A DNA stretch of 64,000 nucleotides, taken from assembly GCA_029844215.1 (NCBI GenBank), contig JAQGDG010000150.1, forward strand, positions 124,001-188,000. Reading direction: 5' to 3'. Origin of the DNA: Przewalskia tangutica. Taxonomy: Eukaryota; Streptophyta; Magnoliopsida; Solanales; Solanaceae. The position numbers and the translations under genes were made by a program. Shown piece by piece: positions 1-11,282 of this stretch. Every line of letters begins with the position of its first letter. The first letter of the stretch is position 1. The notes under the pieces were generated by a model. It saw only the letters and a program-made list of their open reading frames with translations. It was not told where the DNA came from and made no database searches.

Positions 1-558
1 GCTAGCCTTGTCCACCTTCCAAGTAGTACATGCTACTCGCGAGCGATCGACGATAAAGGTTATAAGTCTACTGTAAATACAGTCCTATGTAAGTACAGTT
101 TAATCTTCTACTTAATATTCTTCTGATGTGATTTCAGTTCAAGTCTTTTCTGTAATATCCTTCTATTACAGTTCAATTCTCTTCTATGAATCTTATATTC
201 ATTTCTATACAACTACAATATGTAATTTCTAATTACAATAGAAGGATAAGATTATTTACCTCGGTAAGCCCAAAATCATCCAAGTTTAATGTCGATCCTG
301 AGCAACGTTTAGCTCCTACTCCGGGTGCTCCAACCCGCTCCAAACAACCCTTAGAAGTTCTACGAAACTTCTTCCTAATACTTGACCAAGCTGAAGATTT
401 TCCTTAGGGTTTCGTTTAGTGACTGAAGGGAAGTATAATAGTATTTCTGGGCGTTTAGTATAAGTGTAACCTTGGAATACTACAAGGTATTTGGGCTAGA
501 GTATTTTGGCATTATAACAATACTTGGAGAGTATTTCTACCAAGAGGGGGGGTATTTT
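1..558 (-). mobile_element. LTR H, left piece (Ty3/gypsy LTR, minus strand)
   Basis: This is the reverse complement of the middle and U3-proximal part of a family-1 LTR. It aligns by eye with 18755-19166, 44160-44700 and 58025-58600, sharing the stretches around 'gctagccttg', 'ttctcttctatgaatcttat' and 'acaatacttggagagtattt'. The LTR begins left of the window. It breaks off at 558, where another minus-strand LTR starts with TGTAACGACC, and resumes at 13411 with 'atttctgaaaac'. Whether H is a solo LTR or part of a full element cannot be told. It contains no gene; the small reading frames here are chance frames in LTR sequence. Confidence 0.8.
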
Positions 559-1782
559 TGTAACGACCCGTTCCGGGGCCCGTTACTGGTGCCTTACCCC
601 GGGCACCCTAGTGATACATACATCAGAGAAAATCAGCGGAACATAAAACATGAGTCATTAAACAAGAGATATAATAAATAAACAGGCCAACCAAGCGATT
701 TGCCTTGGTGTATCATAAAACACGAGCAGTTTAATCCTTTTACAACCACGCCATGCGCGATTACTACGGACCTCTAAGATATCTGACAACTATGGCGGGT
801 GGGGCCGCCGTACCACAGAATGTACAGAACCTACAACTCGGAAGCATGCAAAGATAAGCCTCGAAGGAGCAGACTTTCAGCGCTGAAATGAGATCTAAGG
901 CGGGGATCACGGCCGATGTACCTCTACTGCGGCGTGACGCAACCCGAAGGAGAGTCGATCTACAAGTGCAGTATGTGGCGTCAAATCGTAAATGAAATCA
1001 TAATAGCCTAAAAGCGGGAGACGTGTATGATAACCAAAATACGATGCAGCGACATAAGCGATCAAGTCGGGGACTCACGCCCGCCGAAGTCGCCACTCAA
1101 ATATAACTATGGGTCTCGCGCCCGCAGCATCCATCGTGTTCGCATCGTGGCGCGTGCCCCGGAATCTTGCATCGGTGTAGACATGTCCGTGATGCAACAA
1201 TAATAACAAGGCGCGTGGCGCGTACCGGAATCGCCTCGGTGTAGGCGTGCCCGTATAACCTCAATATGATATCTGGGTGTTCAACCACGCGCGTAGCCAC
1301 GTGCCCCGGAATCTTTGCGTCGGTGTAGACCGTCCATGTTGCGGTAATAACCATATATCGGAAATCAACGGCGCGCGTGGCGCGTACCACGAATACTACG
1401 TCGGTGTAGACACGTATCCGTATGGCATCAGCAACAAGGCGATAATCAAAATGAAACATGCGTGGAATTCTCCATCACGCGGCCGTCGAGTAAGTTCTCG
1501 ACAAGTCAATGACTCTATCGAGAGGCGGTAACAGAAATACCACACTTGCACAATGAGGCTATCGTCCCAAGCATAGGCAAGTTTCACAGCAAGCATGGCG
1601 AGTTTCACAACAACAAGCAGGCAAGTTTCACAGCAACAAGCGTGGCAAGTTTCACACAACTCAAAGTACTTTCATTTTATGCCAAAGTCGGGTTTTAACC
1701 CCAGTACTACATCGTTAAGTTCTTTTAAAGAGATCCATTACTTTTATAAAAGTCACGATACAGTAGTATTAGAATGACCATT
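559..1782 (-). mobile_element. Solo LTR S1, left piece (minus strand)
   Basis: The piece starts with TGTAACGACC, the reverse complement of the usual LTR end GGTCGTGACA with one change. It carries the reverse complement of the GC-rich inverted repeat near 788-815 and a minisatellite near 1140-1440. It is interrupted at 1783 by element A and continues at 11283. The two pieces add up to about 3.35 kb, the normal family-1 LTR length. No PBS or gag adjoins either end, and the outer flanks are atttt (554-558) and atttc (13411-13415), a near-perfect 5-bp target duplication. These facts support a solo LTR inserted in LTR H. Confidence 0.8.
1140..1440. repeat. Minisatellite in LTR S1 (about 70-85 bp unit)
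   Basis: About four diverged copies carry a 'tggcgcgtaccggaat' core followed by 'tcggtgtag', near 1147, 1215, 1292 and 1376. It occupies the same slot in the LTR that other subfamilies fill with different tandem repeats. Confidence 0.65.
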
Positions 1783-1979
1783 TGTTATACCGTATTTTGA
1801 GTATATGCGTGGGGCGTGCGTGAAAATTTGAAACTTATACTAAGGCTTGGCGAATTAATTTTATTCACAACACGTTTAAGTCGTTTTTTGAAAGCGTTTT
1901 CCACACTTCGTGGGAATTTCCGGCTATGACATTTCTAATTTTTGCGGATTTTTAGAGGCGAAACATTTTGGACCAACAA

Positions 1980-1999
1980 GAGGCGACACTTGTCACCTC
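1980..1999. promoter_or_regulatory. U3 palindrome GAGGCGACACTTGTCACCTC
   Basis: An almost perfect inverted repeat about 200 bp into the LTR and about 170 bp before the TATA box. Matching sites occur in every LTR whose U3 is present, including 8014-8034, 13191-13211, 13743-13763, 19367-19386, 23341-23360, 27476-27495, 31171-31191, 45036-45056, 58976-58997 and 59661-59681. A variant is present in family 2 (about 34530-34550 and 48852-48873). It contains two opposed TGAC/GTCA cores and may bind a dimeric factor. The function is inferred. Confidence 0.6.
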
Positions 2000-2167
2000 T
2001 AATTGGTGGGAGTGGGCGGTAATGTGATGGGCCGAATTGGCCTTGTTGGTCAAGGGAGTTGGTAGGATATTTTGTGTGTTAGTTGGTCGAGGACACTTGG
2101 GTGAATCTTGGCCTTACACATGTAGCACTTGGCTCGATCTTGGCCATTGGTTGGCCTTCACTTGGCC

Positions 2168-2175
2168 TATAAATA
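2168..2175 (+). promoter_or_regulatory. TATA box of LTR A
   Basis: TATAAATA in the context 'ggcctataaatacccg', about 385 bp into the LTR. The same box stands at the same place in the other family-1 LTRs: plus strand at 8204, 14182, 19569, 23533, 27675 and 59847; minus strand as TATTTATA at 12999, 13575, 30998, 44871 and 58811. It is the likely RNA polymerase II promoter, so most of the LTR would be R and U5. Confidence 0.65.
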
Positions 2176-4194
2176 CCCGTCCCTTTGAAGACTTATTCAT
2201 CCGTTCCTAAATGATCCTAAGTGTTAAAATCCCTCCTCTCCCCTCTTGTTGACTCTCGTCCAGAGCCCTCTCCCACTTTGAAAGGCCCCCATGGCGAGAG
2301 CCTCTCCACTCCTAGTAGTGTGGCAGTGGGGTACCCACTAACCTAGTTGCTTTCGTATAATACCACTCTCTTGGTAGAAATACTCTCAAAGTATTGTTAT
2401 AATGCCCAATTACCTTAGCCTTATACCTTGTAGTATTCTAAGGTTATACCTATCTGAAAAGCCGGATATACTATTATACTTCCCGTCGGTCCTGGCGAAA
2501 CCCTAGGAAAATCTCCATGGTTTGTTGGAGTAGTATGTAGAAGTTGGTTAGAAGCTTCTAAGGGTGGTTTAAGCGGGTTGGGCGCTCGGAGTTGGAGCTA
2601 AGCGATTGCCGGGATCGACTTTAACTAGGATAATTATGGGCTTATCGAGGTAATTATCTTGTCCTCTATTGTAATTGGAAATTACATATTGTTAGAATAT
2701 ATAGTTGAAGTATACTATATATAGAACGAGCGTAGTTATCGGCGATGTCTTTTGACTTAAGCTGAATAATACTTACGGCGATGTCTTGCGACTTAAGCTG
2801 AATTTAAAGTAGAATCTTGATTGTAATTACATAGGGCTGTATTACGATGAACTTGTGTAGTTGTGCGTGGAGTAGAATTGTACGTTAGGGTTAGGCGTAT
2901 AACCCCACTGGTTGGCTTGGTGGCCAGGCCTCGATAGAGGAGGAGATTTCTGTTTGCGGGAGGTCTTTGCGAATTTTACGTAGAATGTTCTCTGAGGATC
3001 TAAATGTTAATAAGCGCCTTGTGGCCTTATAGGTTGAAGTACTACGTGTGGCGCGATCTACTTGGCTTAGGAGTAGCGCGGTTGGAAGTACTTGGGCGTT
3101 TTGCTATTAGTCGTTAGTCGTCGCGAGGTATGTGAACCTCTTCCTATCTCTTCTAGCATGATATGTGTGAACTATGTAGTGCGGTGAGCGTCGTGTGCTA
3201 AGCGTATTTGATTGGTTTAAAACATAAAGTGTTATAACGGCTTTATGGGAAGTTGGTTATAACGACTTTATGTTGGTAGAAAATACTTGTGGTCTTTAAA
3301 AGGTAGCTGATTTGAACTATAAGCGGCTTGTTATGTGTTAATAAAGAACTTGAAGTATTTCAAAAGATTTTGAATCATTTTGAAAGAAGAAGTAATACTT
3401 GGTTTTGAAAACTTAAGAGTTATACTAGCTTTATGGGAAGTTAGGTATAACGGCTTAAGAATGTTTCTTGATTTGGAAATCGAATGTGTATCGACAAACC
3501 CTTCTGAGCGTTAATAAAAATGTTTTGTGATTAAGTATTATTAAAACCGGTAGAAACTTCCATCTGCATAGAAGCTAAGATGAGACAAAATGATATTTCC
3601 TAGATCATGTTCTTTGTAATAAGATTGTTATAAACAAGAATATCCTACTCATATAAGACTTATGTTTCTCGGATAGTTAAAGAGAATTATATTCTTAAAT
3701 GAATAAGACTATGAGCTCTGAAACCTTTCTAAAATAAAGCGTGAACATTTGAAATTAGGCAAACTTGGGCGTTTGGAAAATAATGTTGTTACTTGATTTT
3801 ACAAAGGTAAGTGTTTTAGTTTATTTAAAAAGACGATCACTCTATTTTATACTACGGGTATTGTGTGACTTATGTAAAGCAACGGATCTTTTAAAAGATT
3901 TAATGTATGAAGTACTTTAGGGGTAGATACCCGAACTTGTTAGCTTAAAGTACCTTGTGTGTATAACTTGATTGGGTTGGTTTGTGATAGCCTTGTAATA
4001 CTTTCTTGTTGATTGATAAGTAAACATGCTAGGATGCTACGTGTGTTAGTATCTTGTGATATTGTGTAAAGGGGTTTTCCTTTGTTGTGCTTATGTTGTA
4101 ACGATAATTTGTGTTAGTATTTTACATCACTCGTCTCTTGAGATGATTAGAGTTAAGCGCCTCCGTCACGGGGTAGACTTCAGGCGGGTCGATG

Positions 4195-4440
4195 GACTAT
4201 GATTGAGAATACCTCATGCGAGTCCCGAGGGCTATCGCGGAGCTCACGAGAGTTCGAGTTAGTGTCGTCCTTTATGGGCATGCGGTCCGTGTGGCGTGCG
4301 GTGCGAAGTCGGGGCGATCTTGGGAAGTAGCTACCACCGATGCGAGGAATGCCTGCATGCGGGCGATGAGATTGGCTTTATGCGAGCTGCGGGAAGTTCG
4401 GGACTAAAGCGCGCATTAGATCTGCGGGCAAGTGGCGGCT
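4195..4440. repeat. Degenerate tandem array in 5' LTR A
   Basis: About three to four diverged units of roughly 60-65 bp share 'ctcatgcg', 'gcgggc' and 'gaagttcg' or 'gagttcgag' blocks. The same array is in the 3' LTR near 10245-10470 and, with different units, in solo LTR S2 near 24640-24880. Confidence 0.55.
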
Positions 4441-5247
4441 TTGATCATGTGACGGTCAGACAGATCTTATAATCTGATTCATGACCTTGTTGATGCGTAG
4501 GTGTTAGTAGTCGGCTATGCCTTCGTACTTACCGTCATGCGGTGTTATTATAGCGCAGTGGGACACGGTGCTCATGTGTGTTCCTTGGTGCTTTTATATC
4601 ATAAGCTGGCGGTGAGGAAGGTATTCCACGGGCATGATTGATGTTGTGGGCACGAGACCCGTTGTTATACTTGAGTGATGACTTGAGGCGTGAGTCACGA
4701 CTTGACATGGCTGCTTTGTTGTAAACTGTAGTTTTGTTATCATACATGTCTCCTGCTGTATATGACTTCTATGATTTCATTACAGTATTTATTTTCAGTT
4801 TCACATACTCGGTACTGTTATGCTTGACCTCGCCCGAAGTGCGTTCATGCTGCGAGTTGAGTACACGATCGTTGATCCTAGCTCGAGTCCAGATTTGACG
4901 TTTGGGAAGCTCCGTTTCTCGGAGGCTTATCGATGGTATAGTCCACGCGTCGTAAGTGTTTACATTCGGGGTTTGGCGGGGCCCTGTCCGCCATTGTTGT
5001 CGTATCATTCTTAAGTGCATGAATCTTGTTGTGGCGGGGTTTGTAAAAGGATTAAAGCTGTTCATGTTGAAAAAGTTGCTATTTATATATATCTTGAAGG
5101 TAAGTTTTTAGTTGCTTTGTCTTCTTATTTCATTTGTCTTATTACCTTTGGTTTCATGTATTGTCTTTATGTTCGTGATTACTCGATGTATGTCTACTTG
5201 GGTGCGGGGTAAGGCACGATCGCGAGCCGGGTTGGTCGTGACAAAAG

Positions 5248-5258
5248 TGGTATCGAGC
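5248..5258 (+). other. Primer-binding site of element A
   Basis: TGGTATCGAGC lies 4 bp after the LTR end. The canonical plant site is TGGTATCAGAGC, complementary to the 3' end of initiator tRNA-Met. Here CAG reads CG, one base short. The following leader closely matches those of B (from 22584) and G (from 62968). Confidence 0.8.
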
Positions 5259-5445
5259 GATTAATCCTCGGAAAGTGTCTACGACCAGTATCGATGAAGT
5301 CTTGATTATCGGTGTGTTGTGCACCGCGATGTCGAGGAGGCTATAGGGTATTTAGGATTGGTTTCTATTCTTCTCACTCTGAGATCGTGCCTTAGAGGCT
5401 GTGTTGTAAGTTGGACCCTCGGCGTATTTCTTTCCACTTACCGTT

Positions 5446-6185
5446 ATGCCTCGCGTGAAGGCCGGGCCCGGGAGGACAAAGCGTGAGAAGTGCGAGTAAA
5501 TCTGAGAGGTTCACGTGAGCGCGAGGCCCGATCATCACTGAGGTGGTGCTTACGTTCGGAGAAGTTTTGCGGCGTCGCTGCCCAGCGAGTTTAGTATAGC
5601 GGCGGCGATTCCTCTCTGCGGCCATGACATTGAACGCCGGTTCCACGGCCAGCGGAGAATTTAGATTGCAAAGAGCGACCACATTACTAGCTATAGATTT
5701 GGCTACGGAGTATCTGGATGTCTGCGCGAGTCTTGAGGACTATCTAAAGAGGTTGTGCAAGAGTAATTCTTGATTGGGCTTGAGCATGGCACGTATGCGG
5801 GCTTATGCGCGGCCGAAAGCGTAGAGATCGGCGGGTTAACGAGGCGGCGAGAAGAAGGCGAGCGGCGAGTCGCTGGTAACTTTCGAGGCGAGTCACCTCG
5901 CGTGATTTGATTATGCGTCCGCGATGCAGTGGTCTTGCGGATTCGGGGCGTTCGAGTGCGCGAGAGTTGGTGAGCTCGGATCTTAGGTTCCGCGGTGTAA
6001 TGACGTCGTCGGGAATGTCGTCTTTTAGTTGGTACTTGTTGTACTATAGCCGTCGAGTCGATGTCGAAAGAGTGTCCTTGTAGGAGGACTTAGCCTTGAG
6101 GATCGATGGGTAGTCGTCACGCTTCGCCAGTTATCGCCTGCAGGCGGGTTTGATTAGAGCGATTAAGGAGTGAAGCGGTAGATAT
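5446..6185 (+). pseudogene. gag: Broken gag of element A, core deleted
   Basis: Gag would coat the element's RNA in virus-like particles. The ATG at 5446 is the conserved start: it lies about 200 bp after the PBS and begins MPRVK, like the start at 22784. The frame stops after a few dozen bases and no frame stays open throughout. The N-terminal part aligns with B and G. At about 5650-5690 it then jumps to sequence that in G and B follows the EYNVEFDSLAR core, so roughly 430 bp of central gag is missing. A zinc-knuckle trace is visible near 5997-6085 ('cgtcgtcgggaatgtcg'), matching B at 26120-26212. The end at about 6185 is estimated from the other copies. Small indels at CAG/CTG-like positions may be sequencing errors, but the core deletion is too large for that. 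Confidence 0.65.
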
Positions 6186-7786
6186 AGATATATCTTTAAC
6201 CCTCAGAGATCGGTATGTGTGATAAGGTGAGTATACCTTAAGTGCTTTATGTTACGATAACGATGTGTTAGTCGTGATTAGATCATGGTTGTTTAGCAGA
6301 GTAAGATTTTGGGGATAGAGAAGGTGTGAGCCTTAGAGCTTTTTACGTAGAGACCTTAGAGGTGAGGCCGTCTCGAGAAAGGTGTAGTGTTATGTTAGAC
6401 CCTTATCGGAGTGCATAGTGCACGTGAGTTATGTTTGGGATAGGTCCACTAGTAGTGTGGAATGAAAGGGGGTAGTTGAGCTAAGAAGGCCGCTAGGTTT
6501 TGAAGCGTAATTGTGAGATTGTTCGAATCGGGAGCTAGTATTGTGCGCATTCTTGGTCGGGTTGAGGCCGCGTTGCGGGTCGACCAGCGGTAGGTTTGGT
6601 GGTGGGGTCGGGTTGTGGTGGTCGCGCCTTGTGTTAGGAGTCACGAGGTGTTAGGCCCGAGTTTAGTTAGCTTGTCTGATTCGTGGATCGTTCGACGATG
6701 GTCGGGCGAGGAAGTCGGCCGTCTTGTTTTCTAGCAAAGGCCGTTTACTCGGCGGTGTTGTTTTATCGAAAGGTTGTAAAGCTGCAGGGTGCCTACGCCG
6801 CCTTATGATGACAGTGGAGCCAGTGAAATTGTTGTTGTTCTGGAAGTTTTGCCAAGCATGTGTTAAGAACTGGTGAGTCTCGAATCGCGTTCGCCTCCGG
6901 GCGGTGTTTGGATTTCGAGGATAGTTGTGAGGATTGTTGTCTCTGTGGAGGTAGTGTTTAAGCTACCATTTGGTGTTCGGATGTCGCCTTTTGAGGCCTT
7001 GTAGGCGGAAGTGTAAGTTCTTGGTCGATTGGTTCGATGTTGGCAAGGTTGAACGATTAGTTGAGCTTGTTCCGGTAATTTGGATAGTGAAGCTTGTCTA
7101 GAAGAGGTTACAGCGGCTCGGAGAAATCGTGCGGATGTCGGCGGCAATGCTTTGAGTTGAGTTGGTGGTCGGTCTTCTTAAAGTACCACGGTTTGGGTGT
7201 GATGAGTTTTGGAAAGCAGAGGAACTTAGCGGGTTACTTTGGGCCTTTTAAGTTCATGTGAAGAATAGGCGGGTTGCCTATATGTTAGCTTTGCCGTCCG
7301 ACTTAGGAAGCGGTATGGCCGATCTTTTCGTATTGTTATGATCGGGAAAGTATCGGAGATCCGTCAGTGTTCCATTAATGATGACCACGTTAGAGATAGT
7401 AACCCGAGTTTTGGAAAGCGATGTCAGAAATGTGGTAAGAGTTGAGTGTCTGACGACCTCGGGGATCGCATGTAGTCAGGTACCATTTGTTGGGTCGCGG
7501 GTGACACTAGAACCTCGCGGCAATGTGACAAAAGTGGTATCGGGAAGAAGCGAGCATGTATGGCGAGAATTGATGTGACCATTTCTTTTGTTTGGAAAAG
7601 TGTGGAAGAAGTATATTTTAGACCGGAGAGAGGTGTTTGTGGTGATGTTAGAGTGATTCCTCGTGGACTTGGATGTAAGTATTTTGTGATTGTTTTACGT
7701 AGCCTTTGTGGCGAGATTGTTTCGTAAGTATGGTAGTGAAGACTATCTTGGCGCGTTTGTTTTGAGACTTAGAAGGAACGTTCGGG
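6186..7786 (+). other. Non-coding 3' internal tail of element A
   Basis: About 1.6 kb between gag and the polypurine tract. I looked for protease, reverse transcriptase, RNase H, integrase and chromodomain signatures in the reading frames and saw none. Blocks such as 'gtgacactagaacctcgcgg' (about 7500) and 'ggtgttaggcccgagttta' (about 6650) also occur in B (about 27080 and 26750), so the tail is shared family sequence. Reading frames of 66-94 codons here do not recur as proteins in the other copies. Confidence 0.6.
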
Positions 7787-7811
7787 GACGAATGTTTCTA
7801 AGGAAGGAGAA
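7787..7811 (+). other. Polypurine tract and adjoining inverted repeat of A
   Basis: The purine run 'aggaaggagaa' directly abuts the 3' LTR and would prime plus-strand DNA synthesis. Just before it, 'gaacgttcg' and 'cgaatgttt' form an imperfect inverted repeat that also occurs at this place in B, C/E, D and F. Confidence 0.7.
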
Positions 7812-10800
7812 TGTTATACCGTATTTTGAGTATATGCGTGGGGCGTGCGTAGAAAATTTGAAACTTGTACTAAGGCTTGGCGAATTAATTTTGTTCCTGA
7901 CACGTTTAGAGTCGTTTTTCGCGAAGCGTTTTCCACGACTTTCGTAGGGAATTTCCGGCTATGGCATTTCTAATTTTGCGGATTTTTAGAGGCGAAACAT
8001 TTTGGACCAACAAGAGGCGACACTTGTCACCCTCAATTGGTGGGAGTGGGCGGTAATGTGATGGGCCAATTGGCCTTGTTGGTCAAGGGAGTTGGTAGGA
8101 TATTTTGTGTGTTAGTTGGTCAAGGACACTTGGGTGAATCTTGGCCTTACAACTTGTGTAGCACTTGGCTCGATCTTGGCCATTGGTTGGCCTTCACTTG
8201 GCCTATAAATACCCGTCCCTTTGAAGACTTATTCATCCGTTCCTAAATGATCCTAAGTGTTAAAATCCCTCCTCTCCCCTCTTGTTGACTCTCGTCCAGA
8301 GCCCTCTCCCGCTGAAAGGCCCCTTGGCGAGAGCCTCTCCACTCACAGTAGTGTGGCAGTGGGGTACCCACTAGCCTAGTTGCTTTCGTATAATACCCCT
8401 CTCTTGGTAGAAATACTCTCAAAGTATTGTTATAATGCCCAAATTACCTTAGCCTTATACCTTGTAGTATTCAGGTTATACCTATCTGAAAAGCCGGATA
8501 TACTATTATACTTCCGTCGGTCCTGACAGAAACCCTAGGAAAATCTCCATGGTTTGTTGGAGTAGTATGTAGAAGTTGGTTAGAACTTCTAAGGGTGGTT
8601 TAGGCGGGTTGGGCGCTCGGAGTTGGAGCTAAGCGATTGCCCGGGATCGACTTTAACTAGGATAATTATGGGCTTATCGAGTAATTATCTTGTCCTCTAT
8701 TGTAATTGGAAATTACATATTGTTAGAATATATAGTTGAAGTATACTATATATAGAACTGAGCGTAGTTATCGTGATGTCTTTTGACTTAAGCTTTGAAT
8801 AATACTTACGGCAATGTCTTGCGACTTAAGCTGAATTTAAAGTAGAATCTTGAGCGTAATTACATAGGGTGTATTACAGTGGACTTGTGTAGTTATGCAG
8901 TGGAGTAGAATTGTACAGTTAGGGTTAGGCGTATAACCCACTTGGTTGGCTTGGTAGCCGGCCTCGATAGAGGAGGAGATTTCTGTTGTTGCGGGGAGGT
9001 CTTTGAATTTTTACGTAGAATGTTCTCTGAGGATCTAAATGTTAATAAGCGCGCTTGTGGCCTTATAGGTTGAAGTACTACGTGTGGCGCGATCTCTTGG
9101 CAAGGAGTAGCGGATGGTTGGAAGTACTTGGGCGTTTTGCTATTAGTCGATGCTCGTCGCGAGGTATGTGAACCTCTTCCTATCTCTTACAGCATGATAT
9201 GTGTGAACTATGTAGTGCGGTGAGCGTCGTGTGCTAAGCGTATTTGATTGGTTTAAAACATAAAGTGTTATAACGGCTTTATGGGAAGTTGGTTATAACA
9301 ACTTTATGTTGGTAGAAAATACTTGTGGTCTTTAAAAGGTAAGCGATTTGAACTATAAGCGGCTTGTTATGTGTTAATAAAGAACTTGAAGTATTTCAAA
9401 GATTTTGAATCATTTTGAAAGAAGAAGTAATACTTGGTTTTGAAAACTTAAGAGTTATACTAGCTTTATGGGAAGTTAGGTATAACGGCTTAAGAATGTT
9501 TCTTGATTTGAATCGAGAATGTGTATCGACAAACCACTACGGCGTTAATAAAAGGAAATGTTTGTGATTAAGTATTATTAAAACCGGTAGAAACTTCCAT
9601 GCATAGAAGCTAAGATGAGACAAAATGATATTTCTAGATCATGTTCTTTGTAATAAGATTGTTATAAACAAGAATATCCTACTCACATATAAGACTTATG
9701 TTTCTCGGATAGTTAAAGAGAATTATATTCTTAAATGAATAAGACTATGAGCTCTGAAACCTTTCTAAAATAAAGCGTGAACATTTGAAATTAGGCAAAC
9801 TTGGGCGTTTGGAAAATAATGTTGTTACTTGATTTTACAAAGGTAAGTGTTTTAGTTTATTTAAAAATGATCCTCTATTTTATACTACGGGTATTGTGTG
9901 ACTTATGTGAAAGCAACGGATCTTTTAAAAGATTTAATGTATGAAGTACTTTAGGGGTAGATACGAACTTGTTAGCTTAAAGTACCTTGTGTGTATAACT
10001 TGATTGTGTTGGTTTGTGATAGCCTTGTAATACTTTCTTGTTGATTGATAAGTAAACATGCTAGGATGCTACGTGTGTTAGTATCTTGTGATGTTGTGTA
10101 AAGGGGTTTTCCTTTGTTGTGCTTATGTTGTAACGATAATTTGTTGTGTTAGTATTTTACATCACTCGTCTCTTGAGATGATTAGGGATTAAGCGCCTCC
10201 GTCTGGGGTAGACTTCGGTAGTCGATGGACCTATGATTGAGAATACCTCATGCGAGTCCCGAGGGCACATCTTGAACTACGAGAGTTCGAGTTAGTGTCG
10301 TCCTTTATGGGCATGCGGTCCGTGTGGCCGTGCGGTGCGAAGTCGGGGCGATGCGGGAGTAGCTACCCTCGATGCGAGAATGCCTCATGCGGGCGATGAG
10401 ATTGGCCTATGCGGGCTGCGGGAAGTTCGAGGACTGAAGCGCGCGCATTAGATCTGCGGGCAAGTGGCGGCTTTGATCATGTGGCGATGCAGAGCGGATC
10501 TTATAATCTGATTCATGACCTTGTTGAATGCGTAGGTGTTAGTAATCGGCTATGCCTTCGTACTTACCGTGCGGTGTTATTATAGCGCAGTGGGACACGG
10601 TGCTCATGTGTGTTCCTTGGTGCTTTTATATCATAAGCTAGGCGGTGAGGAAGGTATTCCACGGGCATGATTGATGTTGTGGGCACGAGACCCGTTGTTA
10701 TACTTGAGTGATGACTTGAGGCGTGAGTCACGACTTGACATGGCTGCTTTGTTGTAAAGCGTAGTTTGGTTATCATCATGTCTCTGCTTTATATAGTGCT

Positions 10801-11282
10801 ATGATTTCATTTCTGATATGTATTTTGATTTCACATACTAAATTTTTGTTATCTTGACCTCGCTTGAAGCTGCGTTCATCTGCGAGTTGAGGTACACGAT
10901 CGTTGATCCTAGCTCTCGAGTCACGATTTGGCGTTTGGGAAGCTCCGTTTCTCGGAGGCTTATCGATGGTATAGTCCACTGTCGTCGTAAGTGTTTACAT
11001 TCGGGGTTTGGCGGGGCCACTGTCCCGCCATTGTTGTCGTATCATTCTTAAGTGCATGTAATCTTGTTGTGGGCGGGGTTTGTAAAAAGGATTAAAGCTG
11101 TTCATGTTGAAAAAGTTGCTATTTATATATATCTTGAAGGTAACCGTTTTAGTTGCTTTGTCTTCTTATTTCAACTGTCTTATTACATGGTTTCATGTAT
11201 TGTCTTTATGTTCGTGATTACTCGATGTATGTCTACTTGGGTGCGGGGTAAGGCACGATCGCGGGCCGGGTTGGTCGTGACA
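7812..11282 (+). mobile_element. 3' LTR of element A
   Basis: Starts TGTTATACCG after the polypurine tract and ends GTGACA. It is collinear with 1783-5243. Differences are mostly small, such as CACAACAC against CCTGACAC near the start and GTCGAGG against GTCAAGG. Its minisatellite lies near 10245-10470 and its GC-rich inverted repeat at 11010-11030. Confidence 0.9.

Larger units (their letters stand above)
1783..5243 (+). mobile_element. 5' LTR of element A
   Basis: Starts TGTTATACCG and ends GTGACA. In order it holds a palindrome (1980-1999), a TATA box, GTTATAAC-containing direct repeats (near 3230-3280), a short tandem array (about 4195-4440), a GC-rich inverted repeat (4975-4993) and the conserved end that reads 'ggtcgtgaca'. 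It matches 7812-11282 over its whole length apart from many 1-4 bp differences. There is no gene in it. Confidence 0.9.
1783..11282 (+). mobile_element. Element A: complete gag-only Ty3/gypsy-like LTR retrotransposon
   Basis: The 9.5-kb element has two nearly identical LTRs of 3461 and 3471 bp around an internal region of only 2568 bp. It begins TGTTATACC and ends GTGACA. Next to the 5' LTR is a tRNA-Met-type PBS, and a purine tract precedes the 3' LTR. The internal region contains a broken gag and a 1.6-kb tail without recognisable pol domains, so it would be non-autonomous. It lies inside solo LTR S1. A clean 5-bp target duplication is not visible: the left flank is ccatt and the right flank caacc. 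The close match of the LTRs points to a recent insertion. Confidence 0.9.
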
